Source: an uncultured Acidobacteriota bacterium (lineage in GTDB: Bacteria > Acidobacteriota > Vicinamibacteria > Vicinamibacterales > CAVVIG01). Taken from it: 61,471 nucleotides of DNA. The stretch spans positions 23,956 to 85,426 of the forward strand of contig CADEDC010000014.1 of the NCBI GenBank assembly GCA_902825985.1, written 5' to 3'. Below the pieces are notes generated by a model. It did no database searches. It saw only the letters and a list, made by a program, of their open reading frames with translations, and was not told the origin of the DNA. This document shows positions 34,451-42,768 of the stretch, piece by piece. The position numbers and the translations under genes are program-made. Every line of letters starts with the position of its first letter. Position 1 is the first letter of the stretch.

Positions 34451-35313
34451 CGCCGCTCCGGATCGCGACGAGGCTCCGCCTGGATCCCGGCGGGCCCGGG
34501 CGGCGGGATCAGGCCGGCGCGCGCCAGAATCTCGCCATGCGGCACCATGAAATAGGCGTCCGGCTGTGTCGCCCAGGCGCGAAACGCGGCCGCCATCGCA
34601 GCGAGCTCTTCGCGCGTCGCCAGGCCGTACGCCACGGCCTGGTCGCCAAATGCCGACTGTTCACACCGATCGGCCCACAGTCCGCCCCACCAGGCACAGG
34701 TGTCCGGCTCGGCATACGTCCATGTGGAACTGCTCGCCGTCACCTCCCCGAAGCCGGCGGCACGCGCCCAGCCCTTCAGGAAGCGGCCGGCGTCCGGCTC
34801 GGCGGCGTTGCGACGTGCCACGGCGCGATAGACGTCGAGCCAGCGCGTCAACATCGGGTCGGATGGTGCCCACGCGAAGCAGGCGTAATCGCTGTCTCGT
34901 GCCGCGAGCACGCCGCCCGGCTTCAACACCCGGCCCATCTCGGCAAGCGCGCGCACGGGATCGCTCAGGTGCTGCAGCAGCTGGTGCGCGTGGACGATGT
35001 CGAACGAGGCGTCGGCGAACGGCAGGGCGTAGGCATCGCCGACGCGGATGTCCACGGCCACGCCCTGTTCGCGTGCCCGCGCTGCGGCCTGTGCCACGAC
35101 GTCCGGTGAGCGGTCGAGTCCGACCGCCGGTCCCGGCGCGACGCGGCGCGCGAGGTCGACGGTGACCGTGCCTGGCCCGCACCCGACGTCGAGCAGCGAC
35201 AGGCCCGGGTGCAGCAGCGGCAGCAGGTGTGCCGCCGAGTTCTCGGCCGTGCGCCACATGTGACTGCGCAGCACCGATGCATGATGCCCGTGTGTGTAGA
35301 CGTCGCCGCTCAT
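34447..35313 (-). CDS. class I SAM-dependent methyltransferase
   Basis: A 288-residue methyltransferase of the UbiE/MenG-like type. The SAM motif I is LLDVGCGPGTVTVDLA, the acidic post-I residue is in VGLDRSP, and motif II is FDIVHAHQLLQHL with GRVLKPGGVLAARD following. Substrate is unknown; the family includes quinone and small-molecule methylases. It is convergent with the HEAT-like gene. Confidence 0.85.
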   Translation of the reverse strand: MSGDVYTHGHHASVLRSHMWRTAENSAAHLLPLLHPGLSLLDVGCGPGTVTVDLARRVAPGPAVGLDRSPDVVAQAAARAREQGVAVDIRVGDAYALPFADASFDIVHAHQLLQHLSDPVRALAEMGRVLKPGGVLAARDSDYACFAWAPSDPMLTRWLDVYRAVARRNAAEPDAGRFLKGWARAAGFGEVTASSSTWTYAEPDTCAWWGGLWADRCEQSAFGDQAVAYGLATREELAAMAAAFRAWATQPDAYFMVPHGEILARAGLIPPPGPAGIQAEPRRDPERR

Positions 35314-35376
35314 CGCCTCTCCACGCGTCGATTCATGCTCCCGGTCCAGTCTGCCACTCGGTCACGACGACCCTCG

Positions 35377-36006
35377 TCACTGACGTCCCGCGCTGTCGAC
35401 GGCCAGCAGCGGACCGACCGCCACCCGGACAGCCTCACGGCTGCCGGGTGTCGACGTCACGATTGTCTGGCTGCGGCGTGCCAGCTGCACGCGACCGTCC
35501 GGACGTCGCAGCACCGGGACGACGGCGGCCAGCGAACGCAGCATCTCCGGCGTCAGCCGGTCCAGCACCGGCCGGATGTCGCGATCGAGACTCGCGACGG
35601 TTGGGAATGGCTCCTGTCGCCGGTCGGTCCAGTCGGCGTGCAGCGCTCGCTGGACCACCTTGCTCGCCTCGATCTGGCCGCGAAAGAACCGCTCCGCGAC
35701 AGCCCGGTCGATGCCGTGGGCCGCCGCCTGGATGGCCACCGCCTCAATCACCTGCTGTTCGCGCGCCGGATCCTCGATGGATGCCCTGCTGTTCCACTTG
35801 GCGCGCGCCACGGCCGGCGCGACGTCGAGCCGCTGCTTGATGAGTGTCAAGACGCGGTCGACGATGGCGGCGTCGGACGATCGGTCGACCTTCGTCGTCG
35901 CGCAGCCCGACACCAGCAGGGCGGCAAGCGCGAGGGCAACGCTGCGAGACGCCGGACGTGCCAGGCGGCGACCGACCGACGTCATGCTCGGACGCCGGCC
36001 CTTCAT
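35377..36006 (-). CDS. exported lipoprotein chorismate mutase (gamma-class AroQ)
   Basis: A 209-residue protein with a signal peptide ending in the lipobox LLVSGC, then an all-helical AroQ-type chorismate mutase domain. Conserved pattern: Arg and Lys in RLDVAPAVARAKWN, IEDPAREQQVIE, and GIDRAVAERFFRGQIEASK, which matches secreted gamma-class enzymes. It would turn chorismate into prephenate outside the cytoplasm, where no obvious substrate pool is known. Its ATG overlaps the stop of the binding-protein gene upstream (ATGA). An internal ATG at 35985 also leaves the signal intact. Confidence 0.8.
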   Translation of the reverse strand: MKGRRPSMTSVGRRLARPASRSVALALAALLVSGCATTKVDRSSDAAIVDRVLTLIKQRLDVAPAVARAKWNSRASIEDPAREQQVIEAVAIQAAAHGIDRAVAERFFRGQIEASKVVQRALHADWTDRRQEPFPTVASLDRDIRPVLDRLTPEMLRSLAAVVPVLRRPDGRVQLARRSQTIVTSTPGSREAVRVAVGPLLAVDSAGRQ

Positions 36007-36815
36007 CTCGTCGCGACAGGTTCCAGGCCGGTCTTTGCGACCGTGCCGGAGGCCGTCGGCGACGCGAGAAACGCAATCAGGGCGCGAGCCGCCTCTTGAT
36101 GCGCCGCCCCCGCCGCGATGCCGGCCGCGAACGTCGTGACCCGCTGGACTGCAGCGGGCAGCGGCCCGACGATCTCGATGCCGTCAATCGGCAACAGCTC
36201 GCTGATCTGTTGAAACCCGACCTCGGCGTCGCCGCGCGCGACGACCGCGCCCACCCGTTCGCCTTCGATGCGCCGGCTCTTGCCCTCGAGCCGGTCGGCG
36301 ATGCCAAGCCTGGGGAAGAGCTCGCGCACCAGATAGTCGCCGCTGACGCTTGCGGAGTAGGCCACGGAGGTCGCGGCCAGCAGCGCCTGCGTCAGTCGTT
36401 CGACCGTGCTGATGTCGGGCTTCGGCGCACCGGCGCGCACCGCCATGCCGATGCTCGAGCGTGCCAGATCCACCCGGCTGCCGGCCGCCACCCGGCCCGC
36501 CTTGATCAGGTCGTCGAGGGCATCGGCGGCCACGATGACCACATCGACCGCCTCACCACGCGCCAGTCGGTTGGGAATCGAGTCGCTTCCGGTCCCCATC
36601 GACGTCGCCGCAGTCGTCAGCTTGTGCTTCGTCGCGCTCTCGAAGCTCCTGGCCAGTTCGAGGTAGGCGGCCGTGAAGGCGCCGGACGTCATCACGACGA
36701 CGTCGTCGGCAGATACCACCCCTGCCCGGAGCACCAGGAAGACGATGAGCAACACCGTGGTCGTGAAGGAACGTGGTCGCACGCCGTTCTCTCTCCGATC
36801 TGTGACGGACGTCAT
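36003..36815 (-). CDS. periplasmic substrate-binding protein, molybdate/ModA-like
   Basis: A 270-residue exported protein. The signal segment is FTTTVLLIVFLVLRAGVVSA, followed by VVVMTSGAFTAAYLELA, GTGSDSIPNRLARGEAVDVVI and GVAVRAGAPKP-like text (here IGMAVRAGAPKPDIS), the layout of ModA-type ABC binding proteins. No permease or ATPase gene is next to it, so it may act with a distant transporter or have another role. It is followed by the chorismate mutase gene with a four-base overlap and preceded by the rhomboid-like gene at 35 bp. Confidence 0.75.
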   Translation of the reverse strand: MTSVTDRRENGVRPRSFTTTVLLIVFLVLRAGVVSADDVVVMTSGAFTAAYLELARSFESATKHKLTTAATSMGTGSDSIPNRLARGEAVDVVIVAADALDDLIKAGRVAAGSRVDLARSSIGMAVRAGAPKPDISTVERLTQALLAATSVAYSASVSGDYLVRELFPRLGIADRLEGKSRRIEGERVGAVVARGDAEVGFQQISELLPIDGIEIVGPLPAAVQRVTTFAAGIAAGAAHQEAARALIAFLASPTASGTVAKTGLEPVATR

Positions 36816-36850
36816 GGCGACCGACCGGCGGTCGCGACGCCCCCGGGGGT

Positions 36851-37525
36851 TCAGATTCGTCCGCTCGGCGGGTGGGCCGGCCGCACACGGCCGGGCCGCT
36901 CCTGCACCGCCGACGAAGGAATGGCGGCCACGAGGCAGGCACCGGTCAACAATCCGGCGCCATGGCCGTCCCGATTGATGCACATGACGACCGCACCGCA
37001 CAGACCAAGTACGGCGAGGACGGGAAACCGTCGGGGTGTGCTGCCCCAATGGCGCAGGACGTAGACGAGCAGTGCTCCCATGAGCCCGAAAGCCGCGGTC
37101 GACGAGCCGCCGCCATCGGGAAGCCACGAATAGTTCGCCAACTGGCCGGCCACGCCGGACACGACGTACACCAGCCACACACTCCCGCCGTACAGCCGCT
37201 CCGCGATCGGCAGGAACACGACGAGGAACAGCAGGTTGAACACGAACTGCGGCCACCCGCCGGGCTGCACGACGAGCGGCGTGACGACTCGCCACCACTG
37301 TCCCGCCTGCAGACCTGCCACGTCTCGACGCAGGGCTGGCACGAGCTCAGGATCGCGCAACTGCAATCCGAACATCAGGACCGTCAGAGCGATGATCAGG
37401 ACGCTGGCGATGAGCCCACGAGGCCTGGTCTGCCGCCACTGCTGCTGATACAGGTACGACATGCAGACCATCGACGCAGTGATCGTCAGGCCGTTCGAGA
37501 TGGCGACGATGGGATTCAGGGGCAT
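36851..37525 (-). CDS. rhomboid-like intramembrane serine protease
   Basis: A 224-residue membrane protein with about six or seven hydrophobic segments. Rhomboid features: QWWRVVTPLVVQPGGWPQFVFN, the serine region GGSSTAAFG corresponding to GxSx..FG, and a histidine in RDGHGAGLLTG. The usual HxxxN oxyanion motif reads QxxxN (PQFVFN), so the first His is missing. The Ser-His dyad itself seems present. The start is set at the ATG at 37525 because earlier residues are polar and unlike the family. It lies 19 bp after the alpha/beta hydrolase gene. Confidence 0.75.
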   Translation of the reverse strand: MPLNPIVAISNGLTITASMVCMSYLYQQQWRQTRPRGLIASVLIIALTVLMFGLQLRDPELVPALRRDVAGLQAGQWWRVVTPLVVQPGGWPQFVFNLLFLVVFLPIAERLYGGSVWLVYVVSGVAGQLANYSWLPDGGGSSTAAFGLMGALLVYVLRHWGSTPRRFPVLAVLGLCGAVVMCINRDGHGAGLLTGACLVAAIPSSAVQERPGRVRPAHPPSGRI

Positions 37526-37544
37526 CCTGGCTCGCGTCTCCTGT

Positions 37545-38399
37545 CTACGCCGACGCAGGCCGATGCGCACGCAGGAACGACCGTATCTGGCGAACGGCGA
37601 GCGGAATCCGCTCCCTGGGTTCCTTCCACGGGAACATGCTGACTTCGGAATTCGGCGCGAGCATGGCCGCCTCCATCGCCACGGCGTACGGATGCGCCGG
37701 GATGTCGTCCGGCAGGATCAGCACCGGCGTCTGGCAGGTACGGACGAAGTCGCGCGTGACGGTGAACACGAAGTCGGGGTTGGTCCGATACATCCGGGTC
37801 AGGAACCGGTCCACCATGTCCATCGTGATCTCGGGCCGGCGCTTGACGAATTCGGGCCCCCAGCCCTTGCTGTTGGTCTCGTAGAAGAGATCGCGCATCT
37901 CCGGACGCGAGCCGCTGGGCTGCGCCAGCACGGCCGCCACGACCCGATTCGGCGCCCGCCTCAAGAGGTTCCAGATGAACGGACCGCCGATGCAGAATCC
38001 GAGCACCATGAACCGCTCGATGCGCAGGTGATCCATCAGCGCGAGGTGGTCGTCGGTATGGGAATCCCATGGCCGGTCGATCTCGAGCGGTCCGGACGAC
38101 TGACCGCTGTTGGCATTGCGCAGATCCGCGGCGATACAGCGGTACTCTCCCTTGAACGCCTCGATGGCGTTGAACGGATTGGCCAGCCCGGCGATGGTCG
38201 AGTTCAGGCCGCCACCCGCAATCAGCAGCAGCGGAAAGCCGGAGCCGGTCTCCTGATAGTGGATACGAACCGGACCTCGTTCGAAGAAGGCGGCTGTCGA
38301 CGCGGATCCGGCCTGCCCGGCGAGCAGACGCGGCGCCGCCGCCATCATCGTCGCCGCGGCACCGGTCCTCAGTAATCTGCGTCTGATGCGATCGACCAT
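37545..38399 (-). CDS. exported alpha/beta hydrolase with cysteine nucleophile
   Basis: A 284-residue alpha/beta hydrolase. The N-terminus RRRLLRTGAAATMMAAA resembles a Tat-type signal. The nucleophile elbow is GFCIGG, with Cys in place of the normal Ser, as in dienelactone hydrolases. An oxyanion segment (IAGGGLNST) and a late His (about residue 235-270 region) are plausible. The ATG at 38399 follows AGGAGG at good spacing. It heads an operon-like set with the rhomboid, binding-protein and chorismate-mutase genes. Confidence 0.8.
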   Translation of the reverse strand: MVDRIRRRLLRTGAAATMMAAAPRLLAGQAGSASTAAFFERGPVRIHYQETGSGFPLLLIAGGGLNSTIAGLANPFNAIEAFKGEYRCIAADLRNANSGQSSGPLEIDRPWDSHTDDHLALMDHLRIERFMVLGFCIGGPFIWNLLRRAPNRVVAAVLAQPSGSRPEMRDLFYETNSKGWGPEFVKRRPEITMDMVDRFLTRMYRTNPDFVFTVTRDFVRTCQTPVLILPDDIPAHPYAVAMEAAMLAPNSEVSMFPWKEPRERIPLAVRQIRSFLRAHRPASA

Positions 38400-38581
38400 C
38401 GGCGTCCTCCTGAATCTCCGGCGGGTCACGGGTTCCGGCCTGGGCGGCACATCGTCGCACCACCGTCGGCGTCCTGCAACAACCTTCATGCGCAGGCTGG
38501 CGCCGGCACGACGGGACCCGGCCGGCTGTGCAACAGTGAACAGCTGCCGGTGCCCGAGCCGCGACAGACTGACAGTTACCT

Positions 38582-38875
38582 ATGACTCCTACGCACAAGC
38601 GACACGACGACATCGTGGTGCAGCGGCGTTTCGCGGAGCATGCGCCGACGCACATGGTCACGCAGGTGTATGCCGTCACCTTTCCGGGGCACACCGATCG
38701 CGGCGTCGAGCAGGTCACCTATGCGGACGCCGAGCGGATTGCGCTGGCACGAGCCGAACAGGACGCGGTCTCGGCCTGGTACGAGGAGACGCCGAACAAC
38801 CACAAAGCCGTCCTGATTGGAGACTTCCGCGTCGCCCTCCGGCCTGCCGTCGCCAGCGTCGAGCCGAGCTCGTAG
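38582..38875 (+). CDS. hypothetical protein
   Basis: A 97-residue protein with no recognised domain. It is hydrophilic, without signal or membrane segment. It stands alone on the plus strand between minus-strand genes, with no strong ribosome-binding site before the ATG. Codon use is like that of its neighbours. Its reality rests on composition and lack of any better gene in this stretch. Confidence 0.45.
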   Translation: MTPTHKRHDDIVVQRRFAEHAPTHMVTQVYAVTFPGHTDRGVEQVTYADAERIALARAEQDAVSAWYEETPNNHKAVLIGDFRVALRPAVASVEPSS

Positions 38876-38944
38876 CACGGACGCTCTTGCCTGCGAGTGC
38901 ATCGTTCATCACCGCTCTACCGATGCCGGTCCCAGAGTCCAGCG

Positions 38945-39511
38945 CTATTGTCGCACCTCGTAACGCAGCTCCACCATCCCGCTCCGGTACGCCTTGACCT
39001 CCGCCAGATGGAGCGCGACATCCTTGTCGAGCTTGTCGAAGAACGGGATGCCTTCACCAATCAGGATCGGCAGGATCGAGTAGCGCACCTCGTCAGCGAG
39101 CCCGAGTCGCAGGCAATCGGCGGCGACGCGGCCGCCGCCGGCGAACCAGATGCTGCGAAAAGCCGGCCGCAGTCGCCCGTTCACGAATGGCGCGAGGTCG
39201 CCTGAATAGAACTCGACGCTGTTCCGGGTTCGCGGCAATTGGCGATGCGTGAGGACGAAGGTCGGTGTGTCGCCGTACGCCCACCCCAGCCCTTTGGACT
39301 CGAAGCCGAGTGCGGTTTCATAGGTTCGCGACCCCATGACGTAACAGTCGATCGTCTTGAGGAACGCCTCGACGAATCCGGGATCCATGGCGTCCCCGGC
39401 TGCGAACTCGTCGGCGGTCTCGAGCCAATCGACGCTCCCATCCGTTCGTGCGATGAAGCCGTCGAGACTGGCCGCCATGTGAATGGTGACGCGGGAATCA
39501 GTGTTGGCCAT
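38945..39511 (-). CDS. dihydrofolate reductase-family protein (RibD C-terminal type)
   Basis: A 188-residue protein of the RibD-C/dihydrofolate-reductase fold. It opens with the signature HMAASLDGFIAR, has the mid-region MGSRTYETAL and the NADPH-binding loop IWFAGGGRVAADCL. The ATG at 39511 has AGGTG upstream. A second paralogue lies at 52729-53283. Many stand-alone members have no known substrate. It follows the CPBP gene by about 50 bp. Confidence 0.85.
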   Translation of the reverse strand: MANTDSRVTIHMAASLDGFIARTDGSVDWLETADEFAAGDAMDPGFVEAFLKTIDCYVMGSRTYETALGFESKGLGWAYGDTPTFVLTHRQLPRTRNSVEFYSGDLAPFVNGRLRPAFRSIWFAGGGRVAADCLRLGLADEVRYSILPILIGEGIPFFDKLDKDVALHLAEVKAYRSGMVELRYEVRQ

Positions 39512-39562
39512 CGTTACACCTGCCGCCGGGTGCGATCGCCTCGCCACCGGCGCGTGAGCGGT

Positions 39563-40228
39563 CTACCGTTGTCCTGCGCCGGCCCGCCGCGCCAGCGCCG
39601 GCATGACAATGAGCCCCACGACGTCGGTGACCACGTGGGCGATGACGTTGGCCGCCAGGTCGCGCTGCCACAGATAGACACCCGTGAGTATCGCACCAGA
39701 AATCACCGTCGTCAGCGCCGCACCGAGGCCCCAGTTCGGGATGTGGGCGGCACCGAACACGAGAACGGCCATCACCCCGGCAAGCCAGTAGCTGCCGGTC
39801 ATGCCGGCCAGGCGCTCCACCGCGTAGGCGCGATAGAGAAACTCCTCGGCACTGGCGACGATCAGGATCGTGATGACGAGAAGCCAGGTCGGCACGACTG
39901 AGACCTTGGCCAATCCGGCCTCGAACCCGCCGAATGGCAGGCGCGCCAGCAGCCAGACAATGGCTGGCGTGAAGACATACACGAAGAAGGCTGCCAGCCC
40001 CAGACCGAGCGCCAACGCCTGCCATCGCATGCCACGGAGCCCAAGGGATGCAAGCGTGTAGTGCTCGTATTGAATGGCGATCGTGACCACCGACGCGACG
40101 ACCCCGATCATGGCGCTCAGTCCGACGATGGACCCGAACATGACACCACCGACCGCGACCAGTCGCGGCCCCATCAGGGCGACGACCGGAGGGCCAAATA
40201 GCGCGAGGATCAGTCCGGCAACAGCCAT
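39563..40228 (-). CDS. CPBP-family intramembrane metalloprotease (Abi/CAAX)
   Basis: A 221-residue membrane protein with about seven hydrophobic segments. The three CPBP motifs are present: EEFLYRAYAV (EExxxR), FGAAHIPN (FxxxH) and HVVTD (HxxxD). Family members act in prenyl-protein processing, bacteriocin self-immunity or stress signalling. It lies three bases after the SnoaL-like gene, so the two are probably co-transcribed. Confidence 0.85.
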   Translation of the reverse strand: MAVAGLILALFGPPVVALMGPRLVAVGGVMFGSIVGLSAMIGVVASVVTIAIQYEHYTLASLGLRGMRWQALALGLGLAAFFVYVFTPAIVWLLARLPFGGFEAGLAKVSVVPTWLLVITILIVASAEEFLYRAYAVERLAGMTGSYWLAGVMAVLVFGAAHIPNWGLGAALTTVISGAILTGVYLWQRDLAANVIAHVVTDVVGLIVMPALARRAGAGQR

Positions 40229-40231
40229 CGG

Positions 40232-40633
40232 CTAGTGGCCCGTATACGCCGTCCAGTGCTGGTGCGTGTCGGCTCGATGCCGGAAGCGTCTGACCTTTCC
40301 TGCGCGGTCGAACCGCCAGATGTGCACCTCATCTTCCTCCAGCACGCGCCGTCCGGTGCCTCGGACGGTCGCCTCGAGGTCCAGCAGCGCGACGACCACG
40401 TTGCCCTGCTCGAGCAGCGCCGTCGGCTGGAATCTCTGGAAGTCCAGCGCGCCGAGCGCCTCGAAGAAGCCGACCACGCCGGCGCGACCGCGACGAGGCT
40501 GAAGCCAGGGCACGTCAGTGGAGTTGACGCCGTATTCCCACTCGACGTCCTCCGCCAGGTGCTCGAGTATGGCGGCCACATCGCCCCGCCCGAATGCCTG
40601 ATAGATCGCCTGCACCGTCTCTGTGTGTGACAC
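40232..40633 (-). CDS. SnoaL-like / NTF2-fold protein
   Basis: A 133-residue protein of the NTF2-like superfamily: TVQAIYQAFGRGDVAAILEHL, the WEYG strand and VHIWRFDRAGKVRRFRHRAD at the end. GTG at 40633 is chosen because GGGAGG lies four bases upstream; an ATG at 40651 would add six residues without such a site. Members are ketosteroid-isomerase-like enzymes or ligand-binding proteins; the substrate is unknown. Confidence 0.8.
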   Translation of the reverse strand: MSHTETVQAIYQAFGRGDVAAILEHLAEDVEWEYGVNSTDVPWLQPRRGRAGVVGFFEALGALDFQRFQPTALLEQGNVVVALLDLEATVRGTGRRVLEEDEVHIWRFDRAGKVRRFRHRADTHQHWTAYTGH

Positions 40634-40754
40634 ATCGCCTCCCAATCCCATTGACCGGCACGTTGCCGACGGCGGCGTCGCCAGACGTCGATTCAGCCAC
40701 GCCGCCAATCACGCAGGCCGCCGAGTGCCGGCCGCTCGTCGGCCCACGAGCCTT

Positions 40755-42023
40755 CTACAGCTCCGCGTTGATGATCCGGCGTCGATAAGGACGGAGGATC
40801 TTGTGCAGGACCGCAATCCTCTCGACGTCGTTCCCGTAGGTCGGCATCTGGAGCGCGCGAAGCATGAAGGGCGGCCGGCGGGCCTCGCCCCGCGAGACGA
40901 GTTCCACGTTGGTGCCAACGGCGAGGCCCATGCCGGCTTCGATGCACGTGTTCAGGTTGTCGTCGGTGATATCGGCGACGACCACGAAGGCATCGCATAT
41001 CTTCCTGATGATTGCCGACTGCAAATTGTTCTCGTGGATGTCGGTGCCGACGATGGTCGCCATGCCGGTCACCCGCTCGATGAGGTGGCGTACGGGTCCA
41101 TCGGCCCGTGCCACGGCCGAGTCCAGATCCATCGCGCAGAAGACGTAGTGCGGAACCGGCGGCACCTGCCACTGGTCCCACAGCCCGTTCAGGCCGACCG
41201 CGACTGCGTCGGGGCACTGCGTCGCGGCCGTGTCCATCCGAAGCCAGCCGGCGTCGGCGCCGTCGACCCGGCGGACCCGCGGGTCCGCGACGATCACGGT
41301 CGGCAGGTTGAGTCTGGCGGCAGCGTCCATCTCGCTGAGGAAGTACTTGTACGGCTTCTCGGACGCCGAGGCCGACTCGACTCCCCGAAACGGGAGGATG
41401 CCGACGAACGCTCCGCAACTGGCGATGATACGCTCCACCCGCTCGCCGGCGCCGAAGCCTTTCTGGTCGCGCGCGTCGCCAACCAGGCGGAAGCCCTGTT
41501 CCACGAGGGCTCGGCACACCGCACGCGCACTGTCGCTGTCGTCGGGTTGCCACGAACAGCTGATGAAGACGTCACGGGCCGTCGCCGGGTTCGGGCGCTT
41601 CTCGCCAGGGTGGAGCGATCGGATGATCGCCAGGGCGCTCTCGGGGTCGAGACGGGGCTCGGGCAGATCGATCCAGGTGGTGCCCTTGAGCAGGTCCTTG
41701 ACGTTCGCGTCAGGGAGGCGCAGCGCCACGATACGAAAGGCGTCGTGGTTGGCGCGCTCGTCCATCGCCGAGTTGTATTCGGCCTTCACCCACCCGCGGG
41801 CAAGCGACTCACCGGAGGCCACCAGCACCATCCCACGGCATCGCCCAATCGCGGCCTGCAGGTCGGTGGCGAGCAGCGCCCCGCCGGACAGCTCTCGAGC
41901 GTCGTACCAGACGCGCAGACCGGCGTCGGTCAGCCAGCGGTCAAGCTGCGACACGAAAGCCGCATCCTTGTGCGCATGGCTCAGGAAGATGTCGAAATCT
42001 CGCCTCTGGATCGGGATGGTCAT
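40755..42023 (-). CDS. three-module TIR-type protein (TIR + TIR-like + deoxyribosyltransferase-like)
   Basis: A 422-residue soluble protein made of three Rossmann-like modules. Module 1 (about 8-130) is a TIR domain: FDIFLSHAHKDAAFV, then WVKAEYNSAM, where Glu82 aligns with the NADase glutamate. Module 2 (about 148-265) starts RDVFISCSW and has FLSEMDAAAR with Glu231 in the equivalent place. Module 3 (about 290-415) has CDAFVVVADITDDNLNTCIE, with Glu362, resembling nucleoside 2-deoxyribosyltransferases. TIR proteins in bacteria often cleave NAD during anti-phage defence. No partner gene (SIR2, Argonaute, ThsA, nucleotide cyclase) is adjacent. Confidence 0.8.
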   Translation of the reverse strand: MTIPIQRRDFDIFLSHAHKDAAFVSQLDRWLTDAGLRVWYDARELSGGALLATDLQAAIGRCRGMVLVASGESLARGWVKAEYNSAMDERANHDAFRIVALRLPDANVKDLLKGTTWIDLPEPRLDPESALAIIRSLHPGEKRPNPATARDVFISCSWQPDDSDSARAVCRALVEQGFRLVGDARDQKGFGAGERVERIIASCGAFVGILPFRGVESASASEKPYKYFLSEMDAAARLNLPTVIVADPRVRRVDGADAGWLRMDTAATQCPDAVAVGLNGLWDQWQVPPVPHYVFCAMDLDSAVARADGPVRHLIERVTGMATIVGTDIHENNLQSAIIRKICDAFVVVADITDDNLNTCIEAGMGLAVGTNVELVSRGEARRPPFMLRALQMPTYGNDVERIAVLHKILRPYRRRIINAEL

Positions 42024-42221
42024 CGGGTCACTCGCGCATCCGGCCCCGGCGGGGCCGTGCGTTTCGTGAATGGTATGCGATCAGGGGGTCGCTCTGCAGG
42101 ACAGGCGATGGCGCACCGGCGAGACGAACCGCGCGGCCGGAGCACCTCCGGCCAACGCCGCCGTGGCGAGGCCCGAGCGGCGCCAGTCAGGGTCACCGGC
42201 TCCAGCGTGGCGTCGGCCGGT

Positions 42222-42683
42222 TCATCCGCGTGCCGGGCGGCGGCCGCGCGGCCGCTCGACCATCGTCGAGACAGCAGCGTCGCGCTGCTCCGCTGCCAGC
42301 CGCTGCTTCACGTCGGCGTAAGCGGTCGCGATCAGCGCATCCAGTGCTCCAGCGTCAAGATCGACGCCGAGCTTCACCTTGACGTGTCGCATCCGCTTGC
42401 CGGTTCCTTCCAGGAGGCACCTCGGATCGTCCAACGCGGCACCGTAGAAGAAGCCGACGTTGGCGTGCGCCCGGAAGACGCCGACATAGCCGAATGCGGC
42501 GTCTCCCACGCACGCCGTCGGGTAGCCGTCGTGCATCAATTCGCGAACGTCGCTGCCACAACGCCGCATCCGAAGGAACCACCCGCGGGCGAGGGCGCCA
42601 AGCCCGGGCGGCTGCTGCATCAGCCAGGCCTCGACGGCCGGGTCATGGCTGACGGCCTGCGGGAACCGCATCATGCCGGTCAT
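42222..42683 (-). CDS. DUF1801 family protein
   Basis: A 153-residue protein of the DUF1801/YdhG-like family: ELMHDGYPTACVGD, VGVFRAHANVGFFYGA and GTGKRMRHVKVK are the usual elements. Several Met codons at the N-terminus make the start uncertain. Biochemical function is unknown. Two further members with different extensions are in this window (44588-45094, 53736-54329). Confidence 0.8.
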   Translation of the reverse strand: MTGMMRFPQAVSHDPAVEAWLMQQPPGLGALARGWFLRMRRCGSDVRELMHDGYPTACVGDAAFGYVGVFRAHANVGFFYGAALDDPRCLLEGTGKRMRHVKVKLGVDLDAGALDALIATAYADVKQRLAAEQRDAAVSTMVERPRGRRPARG

Positions 42684-42768
42684 GTCGAGCCGCCATCTGA
42701 CGTCCGCGCCCGGTCGGTCATCGCGTGTCGCAGACGGCTCCGCTGCGATGTTCGGCGGCGCATCGACG

